Origin: Catellatospora tritici
Lineage (GTDB): Bacteria; Actinomycetota; Actinomycetes; Mycobacteriales; Micromonosporaceae
Length of the DNA stretch: 64,000 bases
Reading direction: 5' to 3'
Assembly (NCBI RefSeq): GCF_019083965.1
Contig: NZ_JAHRCY010000006.1
Location: 310,001-374,000 of the forward strand
Positions 7,954-17,394 of this stretch are shown here, one piece after another; within the stretch, counting starts at the first letter, position 1, and each line of letters opens with the position of its first letter. Under the pieces are notes generated by a model. That model was not told where the DNA came from. It searched no databases and saw only the letters and a list, made by a program, of their open reading frames with translations. Both the position numbers and the translations under genes were made by a program.

Positions 7954-9219
7954 ATGAGTGCGGACGAGCGGGTATTCATCATCGTCGGCGCCTCGCTGGC
8001 CGGGGCGAAGGCGGCGGAGGCGCTGCGGGCCGAGGGTTTCACCGGTCGCGTGCTGCTGATCGGACAGGAGCATGAGGTGCCGTACGAACGGCCGCCGCTG
8101 TCCAAGGGTTACCTGCTCGGCAACGACCCGCGTGAGCAGGCGTACGTCCACGAGCCGGCGTGGTACGAGCAGCAGCGCGTCGAGTTGATGACCGGCCGTC
8201 GCGTGGCGGCCCTGCACCCGCAGGCGCACACGGTCACCCTCGACGGCGGTGACCAGTACCGCTACGACCGCCTCCTGCTGGCCACCGGCTCGGCCGTGCG
8301 CATCCTGGACACCCCCGGCGCGGACGAGGAGGGCGTGCTCTACCTGCGCAGCTTCGGCGATTCCGACACCCTGCGGGCTGCCCTGACGGCCGACCCGTCC
8401 CCGCAGGTGCTGGTCGTCGGCGCGGGCTGGATCGGGTTGGAGGTCGCCGCCGCCGCGCGCAGCCACGGCTGCCCGGTGACCGTGGTCGAGACCGGCAAGG
8501 CGCCCCTGCACCGGGTGCTCGGCGACGAGCTGGCCGCCCTCTTCCGCGATCTGCACGCCGCCAACGGCGTCGAGTTCCACTTCGGCACCGGCGTACGCGA
8601 GTTCGGCACCCTTGACGGCCGGGTCCGCAGCGCCGTCCTGGACGACGGCACCGAACTCGGCGTCGACCTGGTCGCGGTGGGAGTGGGCATCCGTCCGCGC
8701 ACCGAACTGGCCGAGCACGGGGGGCTCGAGGTCGACGACGGTGTGCTCGTCGACGCCTCGCTGCGCACCAGCGACCCGGACGTGTTCGCCTGCGGCGACG
8801 TGGCCAACTCGTTTCATCCGATGCTGGACCGGCGGTTGCGGGTGGAGCACTGGTCCAACGCCATCGACGGCGGCCAGGCCGCGGCCAAGGCGATGCTGGG
8901 GCAGGAGGTCAGCTACGACCCGGTGCCCTACTTCTTCACCGACCAGTACGACCTGGGCATGGAGTACTGCGGCTGGGCCGGGCCGGGCGACTACGACCGG
9001 GTCGTGTTCCGCGGTGACCCGGCCGTGGTGGACGGCAAGGCGCCCGAGGTGATCGCGTTCTGGCTGCGCGGCGAGTGTGTGGTGGCCGCGATGAACATCA
9101 ACGTGTGGGACGTGCAGGACGACCTGAAAGCCCTGGTCCGTGCGGGCTGGGCGGGCAGGTCCGTCGACCCGGACCGGCTGACCGACCCGGAGGTGCCGCT
9201 GGCGGACCTGCTCGGCTGA
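7954..9219 (+). CDS. FAD-dependent NAD(P)H ferredoxin/rubredoxin reductase
   Basis: A 421-residue flavoprotein. An FAD-binding Rossmann motif IVGASLAGAKAAEAL (residues 7-22) is followed by YERPPLSK, a second NAD-binding motif VVGAGWIGLEVAAAA, and the FAD motif FACGDVA. The C-terminal reductase domain is full length. It should pass electrons from NAD(P)H to a ferredoxin, for example for a P450 or dioxygenase. No ferredoxin is adjacent, but two P450 genes lie elsewhere in this window (19289 and 57067), so partnership is possible and unproven. The ATG has GGAAGG 1 nt upstream and CAGGCT 7 nt upstream. Confidence 0.9.
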   Translation: MSADERVFIIVGASLAGAKAAEALRAEGFTGRVLLIGQEHEVPYERPPLSKGYLLGNDPREQAYVHEPAWYEQQRVELMTGRRVAALHPQAHTVTLDGGDQYRYDRLLLATGSAVRILDTPGADEEGVLYLRSFGDSDTLRAALTADPSPQVLVVGAGWIGLEVAAAARSHGCPVTVVETGKAPLHRVLGDELAALFRDLHAANGVEFHFGTGVREFGTLDGRVRSAVLDDGTELGVDLVAVGVGIRPRTELAEHGGLEVDDGVLVDASLRTSDPDVFACGDVANSFHPMLDRRLRVEHWSNAIDGGQAAAKAMLGQEVSYDPVPYFFTDQYDLGMEYCGWAGPGDYDRVVFRGDPAVVDGKAPEVIAFWLRGECVVAAMNINVWDVQDDLKALVRAGWAGRSVDPDRLTDPEVPLADLLG

Positions 9220-9225
9220 GGCCGG

Positions 9226-10032
9226 TCAGTCCCACCAGAACGACCACGACGTGCTGCCGAGTAGCTCCTCGGCGTACGCCTCGATCGTGCCCGCGCCCTG
9301 GTGGACCAGGTCGGCGCAGCACGCGAAGTGCTCGGCGGCCACGGCCAGCGCCTCCGGTCCGGTCATGGGCGGGGCGGCGACGCTCAGGCCGAGGGTGGAG
9401 AACCCGACGGTGACCACCCGGGCGCCGAACCGCTGCTCCCAGTCGCGTACCACTGCGGCGATCTCCGCCGTGCCGTAGTAGTTGCACGGGCCGAGCCACC
9501 CGGCCGTCACCAGGGCCTGCGCGCCGCTGGGCGCGGCGACCAGGCCCAGGCGGAGCCGGTCGGCCGGCAGGCTGTCGGCCATCGTGTCGGCCAGCTCGTC
9601 GGGGTCGGCCCGTGGCGCCGGGGACGGGGCGAGGCCGGGCCAGTCCTCGCCGAACGGATGCATCCAGTCCAGACCGGCGGGGTCGCCGGTCTCGCCGCGC
9701 CACCAGCCCCGCAGCAGTTCGGCCGGGTCGTGGTCGGTGGCCTGGCGAGGGAGTACCTGTATCTCGCCGGTGGTCCAGGGGCGTTCCGGATGGTGCCGCA
9801 TGCCTTCCAACAGCAGCGGCCAGAGCCCGGAGCGTGGGTGCTCGGCCCGCCGCCGGGCCCAGAGGCCGGGCGTGGGCGGCTCGTCGCTCAGCCAGTAGGC
9901 CGGGTCGCCGCCCTGCTGCGAGGTCACCAGGCGGCCGGGCGGCAGCGGCACGGACAGGGTGCGGCGGTCCCGCTCCGGATCGTCGCGCAGCAGCTGGTGG
10001 AGGTCTTCGGGCAGGGGCGATCCGGTTGGCAT
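9226..10032 (-). CDS. DUF4253 domain-containing protein
   Basis: A 268-residue protein ending in a DUF4253 domain, recognised from WEQRFGARVVTVGFSTL, APPMTGPEALAVAAEHFACC and the Trp-rich terminus SWSFWWD. This domain is common in actinobacteria and is suspected to act in contact-dependent or polymorphic-toxin immunity, but its function is not established. The ATG at 10032 follows TACGCT by 7 nt with no Shine-Dalgarno, suggesting a leaderless mRNA. It converges on the flavoprotein gene, with 6 bp between the stops. Confidence 0.85.
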   Translation of the reverse strand: MPTGSPLPEDLHQLLRDDPERDRRTLSVPLPPGRLVTSQQGGDPAYWLSDEPPTPGLWARRRAEHPRSGLWPLLLEGMRHHPERPWTTGEIQVLPRQATDHDPAELLRGWWRGETGDPAGLDWMHPFGEDWPGLAPSPAPRADPDELADTMADSLPADRLRLGLVAAPSGAQALVTAGWLGPCNYYGTAEIAAVVRDWEQRFGARVVTVGFSTLGLSVAAPPMTGPEALAVAAEHFACCADLVHQGAGTIEAYAEELLGSTSWSFWWD

Positions 10033-10352
10033 GCGCGGCAGCGTAGGCGTGGGGGCTGACAGCTCGCGCGCTGGAAGGCCGGTCGGGCTGATGCGTGCCC
10101 CTTGCCCGCACCGCGCCGACCGGCCGCGCGACGGGAGCCGTATCCCGACGCAACCCCGCGTCGCCTGCGGCTGCGCCGCCAGCAGTCGCCGCAGGGGTTC
10201 GTCCTGGCCGCCCCGAACCGCGGAACGGCTGGAACATCCACATTGTTGATTGGCGTCGTGCGGTTTGGCAATATTCCAATTCGAAGTTGGCCGATCGATT
10301 GACTTGGGTTTGGACGGTCGCGGTACGAGACTGGAGTGCGGGAGGAGTACCT
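10033..10352. other. Divergent intergenic region with an AT-rich patch
   Basis: This 320-bp region separates the DUF4253 and Scr1-type genes. It holds the DUF4253 -10 box at 10040-10045. A lower-GC patch at about 10236-10305 contains TTGACT and probably carries the promoter of the Scr1-type gene. I see no gene or repeat in it. Confidence 0.5.
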
Positions 10353-11207
10353 GTGGTCAGCGCCAAGAGTCCCACCGTTCGTCGTCGGCGACTGTGCGGC
10401 GAGCTGCGCCGCCTGCGTGAGGCGGCGCGGATGACCTGCGACGAGGTGGGCCGGGCACTGGGCTGCACCGGCAGCCGGATCAGCCGGATCGAGAGCGGTC
10501 GGCTCGGCATCCGCCCCGGCGACGTGCGCGAGCTGCTCGAGGTGTACCGGGTGACCGGCCCGGAGGCCGACCGGCTGGTGCAGTTGGCCCGCGAAGCCCG
10601 ACAGCGCGGCTGGTGGTACGCCTACAACGACGTGGTCTCGGAGACGATGAAGATCTTCGTCGGGCTGGAGGCCGAGGCGAGCTCGATCCAGAACTACGAG
10701 GCGCACTTCGTGCCCGGACTGCTGCAGGCCGAGGCGTACGCCCGGGAACTGTTCGCGGGCGTACGACCGACCCTGGACGCCGAGACGGTGCAGCGCAGGC
10801 TCGAGCTGAGGATGGCGCGCCAGCAGGTGCTGCGGCGGGCCGACCCGCCCGACGCGTGGTTCATCCTCGACGAGGCGGTGCTGCGGCACCGGGTCGGCGG
10901 TCCGGGCGTCATGCGGGCGCAGCTGGAGCACCTGCTGGAGATCGGCCAGCTGCCCAACGTCACGGTCCAGGTGGTTCCGTTCGCGGCCGGGGTGCACTTC
11001 GGCATGGGCTCCGGGTTCGTGGTGTTCGCGTTCCCCGATCCGCTGGACGCGCCGGTCGCGCATACGGAGAACCTCGTCGGCGCGGTCTTCTGGGAGGAGC
11101 AGTCCGAGGTCGACCGCTGCCGCACCGCCTTCAACCATCTGCGCTCGGCCGCGTTGAGCGACGTCGGTTCCCGGGTATTCATCGCCGACATGGTCAAGGA
11201 AATGTGA
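10353..11207 (+). CDS. Scr1-type helix-turn-helix regulator (DUF5753)
   Basis: A 284-residue protein. An N-terminal XRE helix-turn-helix (residues about 12-65, MTCDEVGRALGCTGSRISRIESG) is followed by the DUF5753 domain, with FVPGLLQAEAYARELF, PNVTVQVVPFAAGVHFGM and AHTENLVGAVFWEE. Such proteins are paired with DUF397 proteins throughout actinomycetes and are described as Scr1-family toxin-antitoxin-like or developmental regulators. The start is GTG 10353, with GGAGGAG 5 nt upstream. The partner follows 19 bp downstream. Confidence 0.93.
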   Translation: MVSAKSPTVRRRRLCGELRRLREAARMTCDEVGRALGCTGSRISRIESGRLGIRPGDVRELLEVYRVTGPEADRLVQLAREARQRGWWYAYNDVVSETMKIFVGLEAEASSIQNYEAHFVPGLLQAEAYARELFAGVRPTLDAETVQRRLELRMARQQVLRRADPPDAWFILDEAVLRHRVGGPGVMRAQLEHLLEIGQLPNVTVQVVPFAAGVHFGMGSGFVVFAFPDPLDAPVAHTENLVGAVFWEEQSEVDRCRTAFNHLRSAALSDVGSRVFIADMVKEM

Positions 11208-11226
11208 ATGGGTTGGAGGTCGGGAC

Positions 11227-11427
11227 ATGCTGGATCCGTCCCATGCTCGGTGGCGTAAGAGCAGCCGCAGCGATCATCAGAACAACTGCGTGGAGGTCGC
11301 GCTGACCCCGGCGGCGGTGGGCGTGCGCGATTCCAAGGACGCGACCGGGCCGGTGCTGGTGTTCGGGGCCGAAGCCTGGGCCGCCTTCGTGGCGCAGGTG
11401 AAGGCGGGCCGATTCGACCTGCCGTAG
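11227..11427 (+). CDS. DUF397 protein, partner of the Scr1-type regulator
   Basis: A 66-residue protein with the DUF397 pattern: WRKSSRS near the start, NNCVEVA, VGVRDSKD and a final AWAAFVAQVKAGRF. Members interact with or are controlled by the adjacent DUF5753 regulator; BldB-like roles are known for distant relatives. It lies 19 bp after the regulator in the same operon. Confidence 0.93.
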   Translation: MLDPSHARWRKSSRSDHQNNCVEVALTPAAVGVRDSKDATGPVLVFGAEAWAAFVAQVKAGRFDLP

Positions 11428-11439
11428 CACCGGTGTGGG

Positions 11440-12273
11440 TCACCCCGCGGCGCGGGTGGCCAGCCAGTCCAGGGCGGCCGGGGCGTCGGACAGGATCGAG
11501 ATGTGCCCGGCGCCCGGGTTCAGGCGCAGCTCGGCGTGCGGGCAGTGGTCGGCGAGCCAGCGGCTGTGCGCGCTGGGCACGACCCGGTCCTGGCCGCCGT
11601 GCAGCAGCAGCACCGGGGCGGTGATCCGGGCGGGGTCGGCGCCCCACGGATGCGTGTACGCCAGATCGTCGCTGATCAGGCCGCCCGGACCGGCTGCCAC
11701 GGCCGGGTTGACGACGTCGAGCAGCCAGCGCCACTCGCCCTCCAACATGGCCAGGTCGGCCTCGGTGAACTCGGGGTCGTACTCGGCGCCGGAGGCTTCG
11801 TGGGCCTCCTTGGCGGCGCGGCCCCGGGCGGCGGCGGTCAGCGAGGCGACGCCGGCGGCGGCCATGTCGGCGTACCAGTCGAGGCCGGGTGCGGCGTAGG
11901 GGGCCAGGCCCGCCGCGCCCACGACGGCGAGCACCCGGTCGGGCAGCACGGCGGCGCAGGCCAGGGCGTGCGGGGCGCCGCCGGAGTGGCCCATCACCGC
12001 GAACCGGTCGAGGCCGAGCGCGTCGGCGACGGCGGCCGAGTATGTCGCGGCCGAGGCGATGTCACGGTCGGGGACCGGGGTGGAGCCGCCATAGCCGGGG
12101 CGGTCGTAGCCGATCCAGCGGATGCCGAGGTCTCGGGCCCGCGGGTACAGCGGGGCGGGCGGGGTGCCGATGTTCGGGGTGCCGTGGTGCCAGATGACGG
12201 GCAGGCCGCCGGTGCCGGTGTCGTAGATGTGCAGCGTGCCGCCGGGCAGGTTCAGGTCCGCTTCGATCACCAT
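11440..12273 (-). CDS. Alpha/beta fold hydrolase
   Basis: A 277-residue hydrolase. The oxyanion region WHHGTPN is near residue 30, the nucleophile elbow is GHSGGA, a charged acid residue lies in LLLHGGQDRVV, and the catalytic His is in GAGHISI near the C-terminus. The substrate is unknown. The ATG at 12273 lies 6 nt after TAGGGT (12285-12280) with no Shine-Dalgarno, which suggests leaderless translation. Its stop lies 12 bp from the DUF397 stop, with the genes converging. Confidence 0.88.
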   Translation of the reverse strand: MVIEADLNLPGGTLHIYDTGTGGLPVIWHHGTPNIGTPPAPLYPRARDLGIRWIGYDRPGYGGSTPVPDRDIASAATYSAAVADALGLDRFAVMGHSGGAPHALACAAVLPDRVLAVVGAAGLAPYAAPGLDWYADMAAAGVASLTAAARGRAAKEAHEASGAEYDPEFTEADLAMLEGEWRWLLDVVNPAVAAGPGGLISDDLAYTHPWGADPARITAPVLLLHGGQDRVVPSAHSRWLADHCPHAELRLNPGAGHISILSDAPAALDWLATRAAG

Positions 12274-12420
12274 GCCCCGACCCTAGGCGCCGGGTCCGAC
12301 GCTGCCCGGCTCGGAAGGTTGCACGCCCCGTCGGCTGGCAGAAGACGGCCGTGGGGGCTGGTGGGAAGGGCGTTGGTGTCGACGCGTCGCGTCGGGGCGG
12401 GCGCCGTCCCGCGTGCCAGG

Positions 12421-13652
<1,232 letters not shown>

Positions 13653-13656
<4 letters not shown>

Positions 13657-14015
13657 ATCTCCAGCCCGGAGGAGGCCATGATCGGGCGTACCTCGATCGC
13701 GAAGTACTTCGCGTCGGGGATCTTCCCGGCGATCTCGTACGCCCGCTCCGGGGTGTCGGTCTCGATCGCGTAGTAACCCGCCAGCCACTCCTTGGCCTCC
13801 AGGTAGGGCCCGTCGGTGACGGTCAGCTCGCCGTCGCGCACCCGGGCCACCCGCGTCTGCGACGGGTCGGCCAGCGCCGCGAACCCGAGCAGCTCGCCGG
13901 TGCCGTTCAGCTCCTGCTGGAACTCGTCGTGACCCGCCATGACGGCCTCACGCACGTCGGCGGGCAGCGCCTCCCAGTTGGCCGGGTTCATGTGGATGAT
14001 CAGCAGGTACTTCAT
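13653..14015 (-). CDS. YCII/DGPF domain protein
   Basis: A 120-residue protein with the YCII-related fold and the family motif in the variant VTDGPYLEAKEWLAGYY (DGPF is DGPY here). Members accompany ECF42 sigma factors and may sense or modify the signal; their chemistry is not known. The start is ATG 14015, with AAGGAG upstream. It is first in the operon with the sigma gene. Confidence 0.92.
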
Positions 14016-14057
14016 CTCCGCACTCCTTCGTGGTCGCGGCCGGGCGGCCGCTGTCAT

Positions 14058-14164
14058 GGGTGGGTCGGAGCGGGGCACGGCGTCTCGACATACCCCCGAC
14101 AAGATTTTCTCCGGAATCTACCCGCGCCGGATGTCGAGACCCGGGACGCGGCGCCGACCCACCC
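14058..14164. repeat. Long two-part inverted repeat in a divergent promoter region
   Basis: Outer arms GGGTGGGTCGG (14058-14068) and CCGACCCACCC (14154-14164) and inner arms GTCTCGACAT (14082-14091) and ATGTCGAGAC (14131-14140) are perfect inverted repeats on one axis. Between outer and inner arms lie 13 unpaired bases on each side. The centre holds an AT-rich island (AAGATTTTCT). It lies between the DGPF/ECF42 operon and the MFS gene, so it may be a regulatory site for both or a cruciform element. Confidence 0.75.
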
Positions 14165-14215
14165 GCGTAACCGCCCGGAACCGCTCCGGGTGCGCGACGA
14201 GGTGGAGGAAGTGCG

Positions 14216-15745
14216 ATGGAGACGGTGCTGGAAGCGCCACGGGCCGGGCGGCGGGAGTGGATCGGGCTGGCCGTGCTGGCCCTGCCCAACCTGCTGGTCT
14301 CGATCGACGTGTTCGTGATGTTGCTGGCCCTGCCGCACCTGAGCCGGGCGCTGGGGGCGAGCAGCAGCCAGCAGTTGTGGATCATGGATGGGTACGGTTT
14401 CCTGCTCAGCGGCTTCCTGATCACCATGGGCACGCTCGGGGACCGGATCGGGCGGCGCCGGTTGCTGCTGCTGGGCGCGGCCGGGTTCGGCGTCGCCAGT
14501 GTGCTCGCGGCGTACGCGCCGAACACGATCAGCCTCATCGCCGCCCGGATGCTGCTCGGCATCGCCGGAGCCACCCTCGCCCCGTCGATGCTCGCCCTGA
14601 TCAGCAACATGTTCCGCGACGCCCGCCAGCGCGGCCTGGCCATCGGGATCTGGTTCGCCTGCTTCATGGGCGGCACCGCGATCGGCCCCGTCGTCGGCGG
14701 CCTCATGCTGGAGCACTTCTGGTGGGGCTCGGTGTTCCTGCTCGGCGTGCCGATCATGCTGGTGCTGTTGGCCGTCGGCCCGTTCCTGCTGCCGGAGTAC
14801 CGCGACCCGGGGGCGGGCCGACTCGACCCGGCCAGTGTCGCCCTGTCCCTGGCCGCGATCCTGCCCATCGTGTACGGCCTGAAGGAACTCGCCCGGGGCG
14901 GCGCCCGCCCCGGCCCCGCCCTCGCCGTCGCGGCCGGGCTCGCGTTCGGGGTCCTGTTCGTCCGCCGCCAGCAGCGTCTGGAGCACCCGCTGCTCCACCT
15001 GGCCCTGTTCCGGGGCCGCGCCTTCAGCACCGCGCTGAGCAGCATGTTCTTCGGCACCATGCTGATGGGCGCACTGATGATGTTCATCACGACCCACCTG
15101 CAGCTCGTGCAGGGGCTGCCCGCCGGGCGGGCCGGTCTTTGGCTGCTGCCCGCCGTGCTCGGCGGCCTGGTCAGCGTGCTGGTCGCGCCGCTGCTGGCCC
15201 GGCGGCTGCGCCCGGCGTACCTGATCGGCGGCGGCATCGCGGTCTCGGTCTGCGGGCTGCTACTGCTCACCCGGGTCGGCACCGGCTCGGCGCCGTGGCT
15301 GATCGCGACCGGGTTCGCGCTGACCAACCTCGGCGCCGGACCGTTCATCACGCTCGGGACCGGGCTGGTGATCGGGGCGGCACCGCCGGAGCGGGCCGGA
15401 GCGGCGGCGGCGCTGAACGAGACCAGCGGCGAGTTCGGGTTCGCGCTCGGCGTCGCCCTGCTCGGCAGCCTCGGTACGGCGATCTACCGGGGTCTGCTCG
15501 GCGCCGACCTGCCCACGGGACTGCCCGCCGAGGCGGCGGCCGGGGTGCGCGACAGCCTCGCCGGTGCGGTCGCCCAAGCGGCGCGGCTGCCCGAACCGGT
15601 GGCGGACCAGGTGCTCGGCGCGGCCCGGACCGCCTTCACCACCGGCATGCACGCCGCGGCCCTGGTCAGCGCGACCGTGCTGGCCATCGTGGCCGTGGTC
15701 ATCGTCCGCGCCCTACGCCACGTCCCACCCACCCCCGCCCCCTGA
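14216..15745 (+). CDS. MFS drug/proton exporter, 14-TM DHA2 type
   Basis: A 509-residue multidrug-type exporter of the major facilitator superfamily. It has the motif GDRIGRRR after the second membrane helix, LGIAGATLAPSMLALI, and GGTAIGPVVGGLML in helix 5 (antiporter motif C type). About 14 hydrophobic helices place it near the SmvA/QacA branch. It probably pumps a cationic or hydrophobic compound out in exchange for protons. It is divergent from the ECF42 operon, with a long inverted repeat between. RBS GGTGGAGGAAG is upstream of ATG 14216. Confidence 0.92.
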   Translation: METVLEAPRAGRREWIGLAVLALPNLLVSIDVFVMLLALPHLSRALGASSSQQLWIMDGYGFLLSGFLITMGTLGDRIGRRRLLLLGAAGFGVASVLAAYAPNTISLIAARMLLGIAGATLAPSMLALISNMFRDARQRGLAIGIWFACFMGGTAIGPVVGGLMLEHFWWGSVFLLGVPIMLVLLAVGPFLLPEYRDPGAGRLDPASVALSLAAILPIVYGLKELARGGARPGPALAVAAGLAFGVLFVRRQQRLEHPLLHLALFRGRAFSTALSSMFFGTMLMGALMMFITTHLQLVQGLPAGRAGLWLLPAVLGGLVSVLVAPLLARRLRPAYLIGGGIAVSVCGLLLLTRVGTGSAPWLIATGFALTNLGAGPFITLGTGLVIGAAPPERAGAAAALNETSGEFGFALGVALLGSLGTAIYRGLLGADLPTGLPAEAAAGVRDSLAGAVAQAARLPEPVADQVLGAARTAFTTGMHAAALVSATVLAIVAVVIVRALRHVPPTPAP

Positions 15746-15803
15746 CGGGCCGCACCCGCCCGGGGCAGGCCGGACCCGCGCGGGGTCGGACGCGCCCGCG
15801 CGC

Positions 15804-15863
15804 GGCAGGGCCGGGCAGGGCAGGGCAGGGCCGGGCCGGGCAGGGTGGGGCCGGGCAGGGTGC
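15804..15863 (+). repeat. G-run tandem repeat (GGGCA/GGGCC units)
   Basis: About 60 bases made of short GGGCA and GGGCC units with many G-triplets in register. The tract could fold as a G-quadruplex. It directly precedes the palindromic element at 15861-15930, downstream of the MFS gene. Confidence 0.6.
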
Positions 15864-15930
15864 AGTTTCGGGGAAAGTGTTGGAATCCGAGCCCGGATAG
15901 CTGCAGTTTCCCCGAAACTGCAGCTATCCG
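15861..15930. repeat. Dispersed palindrome, family C copy 1
   Basis: Two nested symmetries are visible. TGCAGTTTCGGGGAAA (15861-15876) is the exact inverse of 15907-15922. The right half is also a near-perfect palindrome by itself: CGGATAGCTGCAGTTTC (15894-15910), CCC, GAAACTGCAGCTATCCG (15914-15930). The second copy is at 28523-28592. The element lies between the converging MFS and VOC genes. Confidence 0.85.
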
Positions 15931-15983
15931 ACGCCCGCCCGCCCGCCCGCGCGGGCCGGGGGGTGGGCGGGTGAGGGAGTCGC

Positions 15984-16412
15984 TCAGGCGAAATCGTCGG
16001 GCTTGAAGTCGCGGGGTTCGACCAGGACGAGCCAGTTGCCGGAGTTGTCGCGCATGACCGCCTCGACGCCGTACGGCCGGTCGGCGGGCTCCTGCAGGAA
16101 TGTCACACCCTTGGCGACCAGCTCGGTGTACGTGCGGCGGCAGTCGTCGACGCGCAGCCCCAGCCCGCCCATCTTGCCCTGCTCCAACTGGCGGCGGACG
16201 AAGTCGGCGGCGTCGGCGTCCAGCGGCGGCCCCGGCGTCATCAGCGTGACCTCCAGCTCCGGCTGGCTCGGGTGGCAGATGGTCACCCAGCGGAACCCCT
16301 CGCCCATGGTGATGTCGGTGCGCGGGGCGAACCCGAGCACGTCCACGTAGAAGTCACGGGCCTGGTCCTGGTCGAGGCAGTACACCGTGACCAGCGAAAT
16401 GTTTGTGATCAT
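15984..16412 (-). CDS. VOC family (glyoxalase-like) protein
   Basis: A 142-residue two-module beta-alpha-beta protein of the vicinal oxygen chelate superfamily. The paired strand motifs are visible in YCLDQDQARDFYVDVLGF and VEAVMRDNSGNWLVLVEP. Members include dioxygenases, lyases and drug-binding resistance proteins; the role here is not known. The ATG lies 7 nt after TAGGGT (16425-16420), so it is likely leaderless. It is followed in the opposite sense by the repeat at 15861-15930. Confidence 0.88.
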   Translation of the reverse strand: MITNISLVTVYCLDQDQARDFYVDVLGFAPRTDITMGEGFRWVTICHPSQPELEVTLMTPGPPLDADAADFVRRQLEQGKMGGLGLRVDDCRRTYTELVAKGVTFLQEPADRPYGVEAVMRDNSGNWLVLVEPRDFKPDDFA

Positions 16413-16434
16413 GTGTACGACCCTAAACCGCAGC

Positions 16435-16929
16435 TCAGGGCCCTTGCTTCTCCGAGATTGCGCCGGGCGCGCCCGGGTGACCGGTGGTGCCCGCCAGATC
16501 CACCACGCCCCGCATGAACAGGTAGCAGCCGGGCACGTGCGGCCCGCCCCGCACCGCCCAGCGGTCTCGGTACGCCGTCGGTGTCTCGCCGGTGAGCTGC
16601 GCGAACCGGGACGAGAACGAGCCGAGGCTGGCGAAGCCGACCGCCATGCAGATCTCGGTCACGGTCAGGTTCGCGCCGCGCAGCAGGTCCTGGGCGCGCT
16701 CGATCCGACGGCGGGTCAGGTAGCGGATCGGCGTCTCGCCGTACACGGCCTCGAAGCTGCGCACGAAGTGGAACTTCGACACCCGAGCCACGCGGGCCAG
16801 CGCGTCCAGCACCAGCGGCTCGGCGTAGTGCCGGTCGATGTGGTCACGCGAGCGCCGCAGGTGCGCCAGCAGCTCGACCGGCACCTTCCGGCTGTTGCGC
16901 GCCCCGCCCCGTGTCCCGCCGCGCGACAT
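16435..16929 (-). CDS. AraC family transcriptional regulator, DNA-binding domain only
   Basis: A 164-residue protein that is essentially one AraC/XylS double helix-turn-helix (LVLDALARVARVSKFHFVRSFE and LTVTEICMAVGFASLGSFSSRFAQLTG), with a short C-terminal tail. No ligand-binding domain is present. It lies 22 bp upstream of the VOC gene in the same direction and may regulate it. The ATG lies 6 nt after TACGCT, so the transcript is probably leaderless. The VOC gene has its own -10 hexamer inside the gap. Confidence 0.9.
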   Translation of the reverse strand: MSRGGTRGGARNSRKVPVELLAHLRRSRDHIDRHYAEPLVLDALARVARVSKFHFVRSFEAVYGETPIRYLTRRRIERAQDLLRGANLTVTEICMAVGFASLGSFSSRFAQLTGETPTAYRDRWAVRGGPHVPGCYLFMRGVVDLAGTTGHPGAPGAISEKQGP

Positions 16930-17060
16930 GCCGCCAGCGTAGGGGCGGATACCGACGTTTTCGGCGGATCAGCCGAGCTCGGCCGCGAGCAGGTCGTAGG
17001 TCGCGCGGTCGAAGGCGACCAGGCGGACGTGCGCCAGGTCCCCGCCCGCTCACTCGCGGG

Positions 17061-17279
17061 TCAGTCCACGTATGGGCAGTGGCGGCAGCCGCGGTCGCAG
17101 CAGAAGCCGCGCTTGGCCAGGAACGCGGCGCTCAGCACGAACAGGCCGTTGCTCGGGTCGAGGTAGCCGGGCTGCCCGCCGGTCAGCGCCTCGTCGTGCC
17201 GCCGCAGGATCTCCTCGCGCTGCGGGTGGTCGGCGTGCAACCTGGTCGGATGCGGCTCGTCGAGCCCACGCGGGGCCAA
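17061..17279 (-). CDS. DUF5522 domain protein
   Basis: A 72-residue protein with the DUF5522 pattern: HPQREEILRRHDEAL, QPGYLDPSNGLFVLSAAFLA and the C-terminal cysteine cluster CCDRGCRHCPY. The four cysteines suggest metal or iron-sulfur binding; the function is unknown. The start is uncertain. TTG 17279 gives the family length, GTG 17306 adds nine residues, and neither has a clear Shine-Dalgarno. Confidence 0.75.
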   Translation of the reverse strand: MAPRGLDEPHPTRLHADHPQREEILRRHDEALTGGQPGYLDPSNGLFVLSAAFLAKRGFCCDRGCRHCPYVD

Positions 17280-17394
17280 TGTACGTCGATGCCGGGGTGC
17301 GCGCACGCGGTGACGATACCGCGCGGTGCCACGCCGCCCCGCACCCGGATTCCGAGGGGCGGTGACGGCCGGGTGACTCGGGTAGCGTCGGCGC

